Assembly: GCA_044220635.1 (NCBI GenBank)
Contig: JBGAQP010000003.1
Span: 124,001 to 188,000, forward strand
Reading direction: 5' to 3'
Source of the DNA: JBGAQP01 sp044220635
Lineage (GTDB): Bacteria > Pseudomonadota > Gammaproteobacteria > Burkholderiales > Usitatibacteraceae
DNA: 64,000 nt
The translations under genes and the position numbers were made by a program. The notes beneath the pieces are model-generated. The model saw only the letters and a program-made list of their open reading frames with translations. It ran no database searches and was not told the origin of the DNA. The first letter of the stretch is position 1, and the number at the start of each line of letters is the position of its first letter. Shown here one piece after another: positions 51,271 to 59,541 of this stretch.

Positions 51271-52500
51271 ATGGACAACGCCTTGAAGCGCCGCCTCCTG
51301 CTCGGGGTCACCGGCGGCATCGCCGCCTACAAGGTCGCGGAGCTCGCGCGCCTCCTGCAGCGCAATAACGTGGAGGTGCGCGTCGCGATGACCGATTCCG
51401 CGACGCGCTTCGTCACGCCCGCCACGTTCCAGGCACTCACGGGCAAGCCCGTGGTCACCGACCTCTGGGACGCGAGCTTTCCCAACGCGATGGCGCACAT
51501 CGAGCTCACGCGCGCCGTGGACGCGATCCTCGTGGCGCCCGCGAGCGCGGACTTCCTCGCGAAGCTGGCCCACGGGCTCGCCGACGACCTGCTCTCGACC
51601 GCCTGCCTCGCGCGGAGCTGCCCGCTCCTCGTCGCCCCGGCGATGAATCGCGAGATGTGGGACAACCCCGCCACCCAGCGCAACCTGAACCTCCTGCGCG
51701 CCGACGGCATCACGGTGCTCGGCCCCGCCTCCGGCGACCAGGCCTGTGGCGAGGTCGGCATGGGCCGGATGCTCGAGCCCGGGGAGCTGCTGCAGTCCAC
51801 GCTCGCCTTCCTCGCGCCCAAGCCCTTCGCGGGCCGCAAGGTGCTCGTCACCGCGGGGCCGACCTTCGAGGCGATCGACACGGTGCGCGGCATCACGAAC
51901 CTCAGCTCCGGCAAGATGGGGTACGCGATCGCGGAGGCCGCTTCCCAGCTCGGGGCGGACGTCACGCTCGTGACCGGGCCGACGGCGCTCGCCCCACCCG
52001 CGCAGTCGCACCTCGTCTACGTGACGAGCGCGGCGGAAATGGCCACCGCCGTGAAGGCCCACCTCGCGGGCACGGACTTCTTCTTCAGCGTGGCCGCGGT
52101 CGCCGACTACACGCCCGTCGAGCGCCAGACGCGCAAGCTCAAGAAGTCGAACGAGCCCTTCGAGGTGAAGCTCAAGCCGACGGAGGACATCCTGGGCACG
52201 GTGGCGGGGCTGCCGAACCCGCCCTTCTGCGTGGGCTTCGCCGCCGAGAGCGAGAACCTCGCGCCCTACGCGCAGGAGAAGCGCCAGCGCAAGAAGATCC
52301 CGATGATCGTCGCGAACCTCGTGCAGTCCGCCGTGGGCCGCGACGAGAACGAGGTCACGATCTACGACGACGCCGGCGCCCACGCCCTCGCGCGGGCGCC
52401 GAAGTCCGCCATCGCCCACGGCGTGCTCGCGCACGCGCTCGCCCTGTTCGAGGCGCGTGCGGGCGGCGCGACGGTCACGCCCATCAAGCAGGCCTCCTGA
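51271..52500 (+). CDS. coaBC: Bifunctional phosphopantothenoylcysteine synthetase/decarboxylase CoaBC
   Basis: A 409-residue fusion for two steps of coenzyme A synthesis. The N-terminal flavin-dependent CoaC half has LLGVTGGIAAYK, the catalytic histidine in MAHIELTR, PAMNREMWDNPATQRNL and the conserved Cys in GDQACGEVGMGRM. The C-terminal CoaB half has LVTAGPTFEAIDTVRGITN and LSSGKMGYAIAEAA. Domain order and length are standard. The promoter sits 6 bases upstream. dut follows 50 bases after. Confidence 0.97.
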   Translation: MDNALKRRLLLGVTGGIAAYKVAELARLLQRNNVEVRVAMTDSATRFVTPATFQALTGKPVVTDLWDASFPNAMAHIELTRAVDAILVAPASADFLAKLAHGLADDLLSTACLARSCPLLVAPAMNREMWDNPATQRNLNLLRADGITVLGPASGDQACGEVGMGRMLEPGELLQSTLAFLAPKPFAGRKVLVTAGPTFEAIDTVRGITNLSSGKMGYAIAEAASQLGADVTLVTGPTALAPPAQSHLVYVTSAAEMATAVKAHLAGTDFFFSVAAVADYTPVERQTRKLKKSNEPFEVKLKPTEDILGTVAGLPNPPFCVGFAAESENLAPYAQEKRQRKKIPMIVANLVQSAVGRDENEVTIYDDAGAHALARAPKSAIAHGVLAHALALFEARAGGATVTPIKQAS

Positions 52501-52550
52501 GGAGCCCCCGTCCCGCCCCCTTCCCGCGGGAGGGGAAGAGAAACGCTGCC

Positions 52551-53000
52551 ATGAGAACCCTCGACATCCGCATTCTCGACGAGCGCATCCGCACCCAGCT
52601 CCCCGCCTACGCCACGCAGGGCTCCGCGGGCCTCGACCTGCGCGCCTGCATCGACGAGCCGCTCACGCTTCGCCCGGGGGACTCGGCGCTCGTCCCCTCG
52701 GGCCTCGCGATCCACCTCGGCGACCCCGGGCTCGCCGCCATCGTCATCCCGCGCTCGGGGCTCGGCCACAAGCACGGCATCGTCCTCGGCAACCTCGTGG
52801 GGCTCATCGACAGCGACTACCAGGGGCAGGTGTTCGTCTCGTGCTGGAACCGCGGGCGCGAGCCCTTCGTGGTGAATCCCCTCGAGCGCATCGCGCAGCT
52901 CGTGGTGGTTCCCGTCGTCCAGGTGGAGCTGAACGTCGTGGAGTCCTTCGACGAGAGCGCGCGCGGCGCGGGCGGCTTCGGCTCCACGGGAAAGCACTAG
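52551..53000 (+). CDS. dut: dUTP diphosphatase Dut
   Basis: A 149-residue trimeric dUTPase that keeps uracil out of DNA and supplies dUMP. The five family motifs are seen: AGLDLRACID, PRSGLGHKHG, GNLVGLIDSDYQGQV, ERIAQLVVVPV and the C-terminal RGAGGFGSTGKH. It is next to coaBC as in many proteobacteria. Confidence 0.97.
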   Translation: MRTLDIRILDERIRTQLPAYATQGSAGLDLRACIDEPLTLRPGDSALVPSGLAIHLGDPGLAAIVIPRSGLGHKHGIVLGNLVGLIDSDYQGQVFVSCWNRGREPFVVNPLERIAQLVVVPVVQVELNVVESFDESARGAGGFGSTGKH

Positions 53001-53003
53001 GCC

Positions 53004-53369
53004 ATGCGCGGCATCGTCCTCTTCGCCCACGGCGCCCGGGACCCGGACTGGGCGAAGCCTTTCGAGTCGATCCGCGATCGGGTGCGCGAGGTCCGCCCCG
53101 AGTATCCGATCGAGCTCGCGTTCCTCGACTTCATGAAGCCCACGCTCGAGGAGGCGATCGCCGCGGTCGTCTCCCGCGGCGCCTCCGTGGTGACGGTCTA
53201 TCCCCTGTTCATGGCCGCGGGCGGCCACCTCAAGCAGGACCTCCCCCGATTGCTCGACGCGATCCGCGCCGAGCACCCGCACGTGCCCATCGCCCTCGAG
53301 ACCGCCGTGGGGGAAGTGCCCGAGATCCTCGACGTGATGGCCGCGTGGGTGCTTTCCCGCGCGCAGTAG
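53004..53369 (+). CDS. cbiX: CbiX-type sirohydrochlorin chelatase (small form)
   Basis: A 121-residue small chelatase that works as a homodimer to insert metal (Co, or Fe for siroheme) into sirohydrochlorin. It has LFAHGARDPDWAKPF (metal-ligand His) and LFMAAGGHLKQDLP (second His). The ATG is 3 bases after dut. No cobalamin or siroheme genes are near, so the metal is uncertain. Confidence 0.9.
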   Translation: MRGIVLFAHGARDPDWAKPFESIRDRVREVRPEYPIELAFLDFMKPTLEEAIAAVVSRGASVVTVYPLFMAAGGHLKQDLPRLLDAIRAEHPHVPIALETAVGEVPEILDVMAAWVLSRAQ

Positions 53370-53376
53370 CGTGCGG

Positions 53377-53673
53377 CTAGCGCTTCTGGCACATCGCGTG
53401 GCCGTCGTTCCATCCCATGCGGTACTGGGGGTCGCCCGCCATGCGCTTCTCGTCCTTGCGGCCGTAGTCCGAGCCCTTGGCGGTTTCGCAGCCGTCGATG
53501 TAGCCGGCCTTCACGGCGGGCGGATAGCCCGCGAGGTTGTAGGTGGGCAGCGGCGCCTTGGCGCGGCGCTCGGCGGCCTCGACCGGGGTCTCCTCGCGCG
53601 GCGGCACGGCCGCGCAGGCGGCGAGCGCCAGGACGAGGAGCCAGGGAAGGTGTCGGCGCGGGGCGAGCTTCAT
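53377..53673 (-). CDS. Small putative lipoprotein
   Basis: A 98-residue protein with a lipoprotein signal: the lipobox LAAC places the lipidated Cys at residue 20. The mature part contains AAVKAGYIDGCETAKG-like and MAGDPQYRMGWNDGHAMCQK motifs, resembling the Gly-rich YxxGWxDG repeats of small uncharacterised lipoproteins. Two other cysteines may form a disulfide. It is convergent with cbiX and divergent from the DUF192 gene. Confidence 0.75.
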   Translation of the reverse strand: MKLAPRRHLPWLLVLALAACAAVPPREETPVEAAERRAKAPLPTYNLAGYPPAVKAGYIDGCETAKGSDYGRKDEKRMAGDPQYRMGWNDGHAMCQKR

Positions 53674-53715
53674 GCGCTAAGATTCAGGCGCCAACGACGG
53701 GGGGCGATTGCGGTC

Positions 53716-54201
53716 ATGGATGCGGCGGTTCCTGCGAAGCGGATTGTATCCGAGCGGTTCGACCGCGCGGCCGCGGCGTTCGTTCTCGCCGCGTCGTTCG
53801 CGTTCGCCGCCGCCCCCGCCCGGGCCGAGGCGAAGCTGCCCACGATCCCGGTCAGGGTCTCGGGCCACGCCCTCAAGGTCGAGGTCGCCGCCACGCCCGA
53901 GTCCCGCCGGCAGGGCCTCATGTTCCGCGAAAAGCTCGGGCGCAACGACGGCATGCTCTTCGTCTTCGAGGAGCCCGGCTACCACAGCATGTGGATGATG
54001 AACACGCCGCTCGCGCTCTCGGTCGCCTTCATCGACGGCGAGGGGCGCATCCTCAACATCCTCGACATGGAGCCGCGCACCCTCGACTCGCACATGGCCG
54101 CGGGCCCGGCGCGCTACGCCATCGAGACCAACCAGGGCTGGTTCGCCGAGCGCCGCATCAAGGCGGGCGACAAGGTCACCGGGCTTCCGAAGGCGCCATG
54201 A
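53716..54201 (+). CDS. Secreted DUF192 protein
   Basis: A 161-residue exported protein with a signal peptide (residues about 14-37, ending ARA). The DUF192 core shows VEVAATPESRRQGLMFRE, GRNDGMLFVFEEPGYHSMWM, MNTPLALSVAFID and FAERRIKAGDKV. The fold is known but its role is not. The stop overlaps the first member of the four-gene array by 4 bases (ATGA), so it is the leading gene of that transcript. Confidence 0.85.
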   Translation: MDAAVPAKRIVSERFDRAAAAFVLAASFAFAAAPARAEAKLPTIPVRVSGHALKVEVAATPESRRQGLMFREKLGRNDGMLFVFEEPGYHSMWMMNTPLALSVAFIDGEGRILNILDMEPRTLDSHMAAGPARYAIETNQGWFAERRIKAGDKVTGLPKAP

Positions 54202-55037
54202 AGGCGAAACGGTTCCTCGCGCGCCTCGCCGCCGCGCTCGCCGCATCCCTCGCGCTCGCCCCGGGCGCGGCCACGATCAGCTCCGCGGACTACTCCGACC
54301 TCTGGTGGAACCCCGCGGAGAACGGCTGGGGCGCGGGGCTCTACCAGCAGAACGACGTGATCTTCATGACGCTCTACGTCTACGGCCCGGACGGGCGCGC
54401 AACCTGGTTCGTCGCGCCGGAGGTGACCGCGGTGGATTTCATCGCGACGGGCGCGCCCCACTGGCAGGGCACGCTCTATCGCGTCACGGGTCCCTGGTTC
54501 GGCGGCCCGTTCGATCCGGCCGCGGTCGGCGCGACCGCCACCGGCATCGCGACGCTGTCGTTCCAGACGCCGTCCACGGGCACGCTCAGCTACACCGCCG
54601 GGGGAGTGAGCGTCACCAAGCAGATCCAGCGGCAGAGCTGGCGCGAGGCCCCGCTCGCGGGCCGTTTCCACGGGGGCATGAGCGCGCGCGCCACCGACTG
54701 CCAGCCCGACGAGCTCGGCGGAACCCACGAGATCCTGGGCCCGATGCAGGTGGTGCAATCGGGCAGCACCGTCTCCATCACCGTCGACTCGCTGTCGAGC
54801 GTCGGCGACGCTTCGCAGTGCGTCTATTCGGGCGCCTGGTCGCAGGAGGGCCGCCTCGGCAAGGTCGCGGGCGGCAACTACTACTGCATCATCCGGGGCG
54901 ATGTCGACCACGTGGGCACCTTCACCCTGAGCCGCGTCGAGATCGGCCGCCACGGCTTCTACGGCCACTTCGAGGGCGTGGACCAGTACTGCCGCTACGC
55001 CGGGCAGTTCGGCGGCACGCGCAAGGAGGGGCAATGA
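54198..55037 (+). CDS. Secreted protein of the DLWWNPAESGWG family, type A (copy 1)
   Basis: A 279-residue exported protein with a signal peptide (about residues 1-25). The N-terminal domain reads DYSDLWWNPAENGWGAGLYQ, then DVIFMTLYVYGPDGRATWFV, then GTLYRVTGPWFGGPFDP and SVTKQIQRQSW. The C-terminal half has four cysteines (in ATDCQPD, SQCVYSG, YYCIIRG, DQYCRYAG) and ends QFGGTRK. I recognise the NPxESGWG block as recurring in uncharacterised secreted proteins of beta- and gamma-proteobacteria, but know no function. It pairs with the next gene by an ATGA overlap. Confidence 0.82.
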   Translation: MKAKRFLARLAAALAASLALAPGAATISSADYSDLWWNPAENGWGAGLYQQNDVIFMTLYVYGPDGRATWFVAPEVTAVDFIATGAPHWQGTLYRVTGPWFGGPFDPAAVGATATGIATLSFQTPSTGTLSYTAGGVSVTKQIQRQSWREAPLAGRFHGGMSARATDCQPDELGGTHEILGPMQVVQSGSTVSITVDSLSSVGDASQCVYSGAWSQEGRLGKVAGGNYYCIIRGDVDHVGTFTLSRVEIGRHGFYGHFEGVDQYCRYAGQFGGTRKEGQ

Positions 55038-55873
55038 GCCGCGCGCTCGCGTTCCTGCGCGGCGCCGCGCTCGCGCTCCTGCTCGCGCCGCTCGCGGCGG
55101 GGGCTTCCTCCACGCAGGCGGTCGACTACACCGATCTCTGGTGGAACCCCGCCGAAAGCGGCTGGGGAGCGGGCGTGACGCTGCAGGAGGACGTCGTGTT
55201 CCTCACGCTCTTCGTCTACGGCGCCGACGGCAACCCCGCCTTCCTCGTGGCCCCGGACCTGCGCGTCGTCGCGGGGTCCACGCCCGCGGCGACCTATCGC
55301 GGGACCCTGTACCGCACGACGGGTCCGCACTTCGCGGTGCCGTTCGAAGCCTCCCCGGTCACGGTGACCGCGGTGGGCACGGCCACGCTCGCGTTCGGCT
55401 CCGCGACCTCCGCGACCCTCAGCTACGACGTGGATGGAACGGCCGTCACGAAATCGCTGGTGCGCCAGAGCTGGCGCACGGGCTCGCTCGCGGACACCTA
55501 CCGCGGCGGAATCTTCGCCACGGGCCAGGGCTGCACCTCCGGCACGGGCGAGGCCGTGATCGAGTACAGCGGCCAGCTCAACATCGCCACCGAGGGCGAG
55601 CGCGTCGCGATGGACCTGGTCTTCCGGCCCTCGTTCGCGGGGGCCTCGCGCTGCCGCCTCGATGGCCTCTGGCGCCAGGAAGGGCGCCTCGGATCCGTCA
55701 CCGGCGGCGCGATCGCCTGCGAGTTCGAAGACGGCCCCTCTCCCACCACGGGGCGCTTCGAGCTCACGGAGATCGAGTTCTCCGAGAACGGCTTCGCCGG
55801 GACCTACACCGAGCGCGAAGGCGCGAGCTGCGTGCGCCGCGGCCGCCTCGGCGGCGTTCGCGCCGCGCACTGA
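55034..55873 (+). CDS. Secreted protein of the DLWWNPAESGWG family, type B (copy 1)
   Basis: A 279-residue exported protein. After the signal peptide the first half repeats the type A plan (DYTDLWWNPAESGWGAGVTL, DVVFLTLFVYGADGNPAFLV, GTLYRTTGPHFAVPFE, RQSWRTGSLADTYRGGIF). The C-terminal half is a different subtype: four cysteines in QGCTSGTG, SRCRLDG, IACEFEDG and GASCVRRG, with the tail GRLGGVRAAH. VTLQGDV-like loops distinguish B from A. It probably forms two disulfides in the periplasm or outside the cell. Confidence 0.82.
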   Translation: MSRALAFLRGAALALLLAPLAAGASSTQAVDYTDLWWNPAESGWGAGVTLQEDVVFLTLFVYGADGNPAFLVAPDLRVVAGSTPAATYRGTLYRTTGPHFAVPFEASPVTVTAVGTATLAFGSATSATLSYDVDGTAVTKSLVRQSWRTGSLADTYRGGIFATGQGCTSGTGEAVIEYSGQLNIATEGERVAMDLVFRPSFAGASRCRLDGLWRQEGRLGSVTGGAIACEFEDGPSPTTGRFELTEIEFSENGFAGTYTEREGASCVRRGRLGGVRAAH

Positions 55874-55974
55874 GCGCCGGCCCGGGCGTTTCGTTTCGCA
55901 AAACCCTTTCCAGGAATCGGGCTCCCCGGCATCATCGGCACGCGGTCCGTTCCGCGACGCGACGGAGGAGCCCC

Positions 55975-56853
55975 TTGGCCACGCACGGATCCGGAAGACT
56001 GCGGCACGCCGCGGCGCTGGCGCTCCTCGCGCTCGCGACCGCCGCCGGCGCCGCGACCACCACTTCCCTCGACTACTCCGACCTCTGGTACGACCCCGCC
56101 GAGAGCGGCTGGGGCGCGGGCCTCTACCAGCAGGGCGACGTGATCTTCATGACGCTCTACGTGTACGGCGCCGACGGCCGCGGGACCTGGTACGTCGCGC
56201 CGGACCTGCGCGCGGTCGCCTACGTCGCCCCCGGGCCGCCGATGTTCCAGGGCGCGCTCTACCGGACTTCGGGCCCGGCCTTCGCCGGGGCCTTCGATCC
56301 CGCGTCCGTCAGCGCCTCCGCGACGGGAAGCGCGTCGCTCACCTTTCCCGCGGCGGGGTCGGGGACGCTCGCCTACACCGTCGAGGGCGTGTCGGTGACG
56401 AAGTCGATCCGGCGCCAGACCTGGCGCGCGCCCTCGATCGCCGGGCATTACGCGGGCGGCATGAGCGCGACCGCTTCGTCGTGTGGCGACGGGGCCTCGA
56501 ACGGCCCCACGGATTTCCTCGGCCATTTCGACGTCGTCGAATCGGGAACCACGGTCAGCATTACCGTGGCCTCCCCGACGCTGGTCAAGGGCTGCGTCTA
56601 CACCGGAACCTGGCAGCAGGCGGGCCGGCTGGGGTCCATCGCCGACGGGAGCTTCTTCTGCGCCGACGACGTGGTCGTGGTCGACGAGGAGGGAGCGCGC
56701 GAAATCGCGTTCCCGAAGGTCGTCGACAACGTGGGCAGCTTCTCGATGGAACGCATCGAGACGGGGCCGCAGGGCTTCTACGGCCACTTCAGCGCCTCGG
56801 ACCAGTACTGCCGGTACAGCGGCCGCTTCGGCGGCACGCGGCGCGGGCGATGA
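55975..56853 (+). CDS. Secreted protein of the DLWWNPAESGWG family, type A (copy 2)
   Basis: A 292-residue paralogue of the type A protein. It starts at TTG 55975 with GGAGGAG about 5 bases upstream; no ATG lies before the signal peptide (HAAALALLALATAAGAA). The strings DLWYDPAESGWGAGLYQQ, DVIFMTLYVYGADGRGTWYV and DQYCRYSGRFGGTRRG match copy 1, with a small insertion near FCADDVVVVDEEGAREI. The 101-base gap before it separates the two A-B pairs and holds no gene. Confidence 0.82.
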   Translation: MATHGSGRLRHAAALALLALATAAGAATTTSLDYSDLWYDPAESGWGAGLYQQGDVIFMTLYVYGADGRGTWYVAPDLRAVAYVAPGPPMFQGALYRTSGPAFAGAFDPASVSASATGSASLTFPAAGSGTLAYTVEGVSVTKSIRRQTWRAPSIAGHYAGGMSATASSCGDGASNGPTDFLGHFDVVESGTTVSITVASPTLVKGCVYTGTWQQAGRLGSIADGSFFCADDVVVVDEEGAREIAFPKVVDNVGSFSMERIETGPQGFYGHFSASDQYCRYSGRFGGTRRGR

Positions 56854-57722
56854 GGAGGGACGACGCCGTGAACGCCATCGCGAGCCTCGCCCCGATCCGC
56901 TCGCTCGCGCGCGCCCTCGCCATCCTCGTGGCGGGCTCGCTCGCGCTCCCGGTGCCCGCCTCCTCGACCACTTCGGTCGACTACACGGACCTGTGGTGGA
57001 ATCCCGCCGAGAGCGGCTGGGGCGCGGGGGTCACGCTGCAGGGCGACGTGGTCTTCCTCACGATCTTCGTCTACGGGGCGGACCGGGAGCCCGCGTATTT
57101 CGTGGCCTCCGACATGCGCCGCGGCGCAACCGGCGCGCCGAGCTACCAGGGAACGCTCTACCAGACGACGGGCCCCTGGTTCGGCGGGCCCTTCGACCCC
57201 GCGTCGGTCACGGTGCGCGCGGTCGGCAGCGCGACGCTCGGCTTCGCCTCGCCCACCGCCGGCACGCTCGCGTACACGGTGGACGGGGTGAGCGTGACGA
57301 AGTCGATCCAGCGGCAGAGCTGGCAATCGGCCTCCCTCGCGGGCTCCTACCGCGGAGGGCTCTTCGGCTCGGCCTCGGGGTGCACGAGTGGCACCGGCGC
57401 GTCCACCGTGGAGTACGACGGCCGCATGACCGTGACCCAGTCCGGTTCCGAGATCGCCATCGACCTCGCCTTCGACCCGGCATTCGCCTCCTCGGCCCAG
57501 TGCCGCTACACGGGCACGATCGCGCAGCAGGGCCGCCTCGCGTCGATCAGCGGCGGGCGCTACGCCTGCGCCTTCGTGAACGGGCCCACCCCGGTCTCGG
57601 GCACGTTCGAGATGGCGGCGATCCAGTTCTCCGAGAGCGGCTTCGCCGGCGAGTACGTCGGGCGCGAGGGCGCGAGCTGCGTCCAGTCCGGGCGGTTCGG
57701 CGGCTTGCGCGCCGGCTACTGA
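56850..57722 (+). CDS. Secreted protein of the DLWWNPAESGWG family, type B (copy 2)
   Basis: A 290-residue paralogue of the type B protein: DYTDLWWNPAESGWGAGVTL, DVVFLTIFVYGADREPAYFV, SGCTSGTGASTVEYDG, YACAFVNG and GASCVQSGRFGG. The ATG at 56850 overlaps the preceding stop by 4 bases; a GTG at 56868, spaced 9 bases from AGGAGG (56853-56858), is a credible alternative start and still leaves a full signal peptide. A strong hairpin terminator follows at 57746. Confidence 0.82.
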   Translation: MRRDDAVNAIASLAPIRSLARALAILVAGSLALPVPASSTTSVDYTDLWWNPAESGWGAGVTLQGDVVFLTIFVYGADREPAYFVASDMRRGATGAPSYQGTLYQTTGPWFGGPFDPASVTVRAVGSATLGFASPTAGTLAYTVDGVSVTKSIQRQSWQSASLAGSYRGGLFGSASGCTSGTGASTVEYDGRMTVTQSGSEIAIDLAFDPAFASSAQCRYTGTIAQQGRLASISGGRYACAFVNGPTPVSGTFEMAAIQFSESGFAGEYVGREGASCVQSGRFGGLRAGY

Positions 57723-57745
57723 GGGCCTCGCGGCCGCCCGAAAAG

Positions 57746-57773
57746 GGAAAGGGGCGCCGAGGCGCCCCTTTCC
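57746..57773. terminator. Intrinsic terminator, probably bidirectional
   Basis: A perfect 12-base stem GGAAAGGGGCGC / GCGCCCCTTTCC with a CGAG loop. On the minus strand the stem is followed by CTTTT. It lies between the end of the secreted-protein array and the convergent PuuD-like gene and can serve both. Confidence 0.85.
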
Positions 57774-57792
57774 ACGAGCGGGGATGCCGCGC

Positions 57793-58302
57793 TCAGACGC
57801 CGAACATCGCGGTGCGGAAGACGCCGCCCGAGGCCGACATGAAGAAGAGCATGGGCATCGACAGCGCCGTGTTCAGCCGCGAGGCGAGGAACGCGGTGCG
57901 TCGCGCCTTGTTCTTCTCCTCGTCGCTCGCCGGGACGATCCCGAGGATCTTCTTCTGGTTGGGCCAGATGAGCACCCAGACGTTGAAGAGCATGATCGTG
58001 CCGAGCCAGGCACCCACCCCGATCGGCATGTAGGCCTTCTCGCGGAAGAAGAACGCCTCGTCGATCTTGTCGCCCAGGATCCAGGCGCCCGCGAGCCAGG
58101 TGACCACCGCGGCCCAGCGGAAGAAGAGCAGCGCCCGCGGGGCCACGTGCTTGGTGATGCCCGCGCCCGTGGGCGGCGTGTCCGCGCCGGCGTTCTTGAG
58201 CGCCGCCACCTGCACGAAGTTGAAGTAGTACAGCAGGCCGATCCACATCACGCCCGCCATGATGTGGAGCCAGCGACCGAGCCCGTAATGGATGAAGTCC
58301 AT
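57793..58302 (-). CDS. PuuD-like membrane protein (urate-oxidase N-terminal family), no cytochrome domain
   Basis: A 169-residue membrane protein with about four helices. GRWLHIMAGVMWIGLLYYFN and FFRWAAVVTWLAGAWILGD resemble the membrane domain of PuuD, the urate hydroxylase whose C-terminal cytochrome c domain is missing here. Histidines in the first helix could bind heme. The C-terminus (ALSMPMLFFMSASGG) is hydrophobic. A 32-residue membrane peptide is encoded 3 bases upstream on the same transcript. No purine-degradation genes are near, so urate as substrate is doubtful. Confidence 0.75.
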   Translation of the reverse strand: MDFIHYGLGRWLHIMAGVMWIGLLYYFNFVQVAALKNAGADTPPTGAGITKHVAPRALLFFRWAAVVTWLAGAWILGDKIDEAFFFREKAYMPIGVGAWLGTIMLFNVWVLIWPNQKKILGIVPASDEEKNKARRTAFLASRLNTALSMPMLFFMSASGGVFRTAMFGV

Positions 58303-58305
58303 GGC

Positions 58306-58404
58306 TCAGCCTCCCATCATCGCGCGAACGAGGTAGTACAGAACCACCGTCAGCACCAGGCCGGTGATGACGGTGCCCCACAACGAATCCAGCGGGTTCT
58401 TCAT
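58306..58404 (-). CDS. 32-residue single-helix membrane peptide
   Basis: ATG at 58404, preceded by a GGGGGG ribosome-binding run, to TGA at 58308-58306. The peptide is MKNPLDSLWGTVITGLVLTV followed by VLYYLVRAMMGG: a polar start, one hydrophobic helix and a short end. The gene ends 3 bases before the PuuD-like ATG. The size and position fit an accessory subunit of a small membrane heme or transport complex, like other tiny cytochrome-oxidase-type subunits. It is too short for most gene finders. Confidence 0.65.
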   Translation of the reverse strand: MKNPLDSLWGTVITGLVLTVVLYYLVRAMMGG

Positions 58405-58532
58405 GGTTTTCGCCCCCCAGGGAACGGGATTGAGTGCGGCCGAATTCTAGCACGCGCCTCCTCGGCGCCGGACGCGGTCGCCGGGGGAAAACCCCATTGC
58501 GTGAAGGGCTTAAGACAGTGCCGCGCGCCACG

Positions 58533-58538
58533 TACAAT
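58533..58538 (+). promoter_or_regulatory. -10 box (TACAAT) for srkA
   Basis: TACAAT is 7 bases before the GTG start, with TTAAGA (58510-58515) at exactly 17 bases as a partial -35. The transcript should begin at the start codon. Confidence 0.6.
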
Positions 58539-58545
58539 CGGGGGC

Positions 58546-59535
58546 GTGGCGCATCCCGATCCCCACCCGTATTCCCGCCTCACTCCCGATGCGATCCTGA
58601 ACGCGCTCGAATCCGTGGGCTTCGTCTGCGACGGCCGGATGCTCGCGCTCGCGAGCTACGAGAACCGCGTCTACCAGGTGGGCCAGGACGAGGGCCCGCC
58701 CGTAGTCGCGAAGTTCTACCGGCCGAACCGCTGGACGGACGCGCAGATCCTCGAGGAGCATGCGTTCGCCATCGAGCTCGCGGAGCGCGAGATTCCCGTG
58801 GTGGCGCCCCTCGCCCCCGGCGGGCGCACGCTCAACGAGCACGGGGGATTCCGCTTCGCGGTCTTCCCGCGCCGCGGCGGGCGCGCGCCGGAGCTCGAGC
58901 ACGAGCGCACGCTCGAGTGGATCGGGCGGTTCATCGGCCGCATCCACGCCGTGGGCCGCGTGGCGGGCTTCGCCCATCGCCCCGCGATCGACATCGCTTC
59001 CTTCGGCGAGGAGCCGCGCGACTGGCTCGCGGCGAGCGGCCTCGTCCCCCCGGAGCTCGACGCCGCCTGGCGCAGCGCCGCGGACCGCGCGCTCGAGGGC
59101 GTGCGCCGGTGCTTCGAGCGCGCGGGCGAGGTGGCGCGACTGCGTCTGCACGGAGACTGCCACGCCGGCAACATCCTCTGGACCGACCAGGGCCCGCACT
59201 TCGTCGATCTCGACGACAGCCGCATGGGCCCCGCGGTCCAGGACTTCTGGATGCTGCTCTCGGGAGACCTCGCCGCGCGTTGCGTCCAGCTCGGCCAGCT
59301 GCTGCGCGGCTACGAGGACTTCTCCGATTTCGAGGACCGCGAGCTGCACCTCGTCGAGGCGCTGCGCACGCTGCGCCTGCTGCACTACTCGGCGTGGCTC
59401 GGGCGGCGCTGGGACGACCCCGCCTTCCCGATCGCCTTCCCGTGGTTCAACACGCCGCGCTACTGGCAGGACCGCGTGCTCGAGCTGAAGGAGCAGGTCG
59501 CGGCCATGCAGGAGGAGCCGCTGCGCCCGGCCTGA
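58546..59535 (+). CDS. srkA: Stress response kinase A (SrkA/YihE-type protein kinase)
   Basis: A 329-residue kinase-fold protein. The N-terminus LTPDAILNALESVGFVCDG then ALASYENRVYQV and VVAKFYRPNRWTDAQILEEH aligns with the E. coli stress kinase, which starts only about ten residues earlier than this block, supporting the GTG at 58546. The catalytic loop is LHGDCHAGNILW and the metal loop is FVDLDDSRMGPAVQDFWMLL. The E. coli protein protects against programmed death under envelope or oxidative stress. The convergent Bug gene ends 6 bases from its stop. Confidence 0.92.
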   Translation: MAHPDPHPYSRLTPDAILNALESVGFVCDGRMLALASYENRVYQVGQDEGPPVVAKFYRPNRWTDAQILEEHAFAIELAEREIPVVAPLAPGGRTLNEHGGFRFAVFPRRGGRAPELEHERTLEWIGRFIGRIHAVGRVAGFAHRPAIDIASFGEEPRDWLAASGLVPPELDAAWRSAADRALEGVRRCFERAGEVARLRLHGDCHAGNILWTDQGPHFVDLDDSRMGPAVQDFWMLLSGDLAARCVQLGQLLRGYEDFSDFEDRELHLVEALRTLRLLHYSAWLGRRWDDPAFPIAFPWFNTPRYWQDRVLELKEQVAAMQEEPLRPA

Positions 59536-59541
59536 GGCGAT

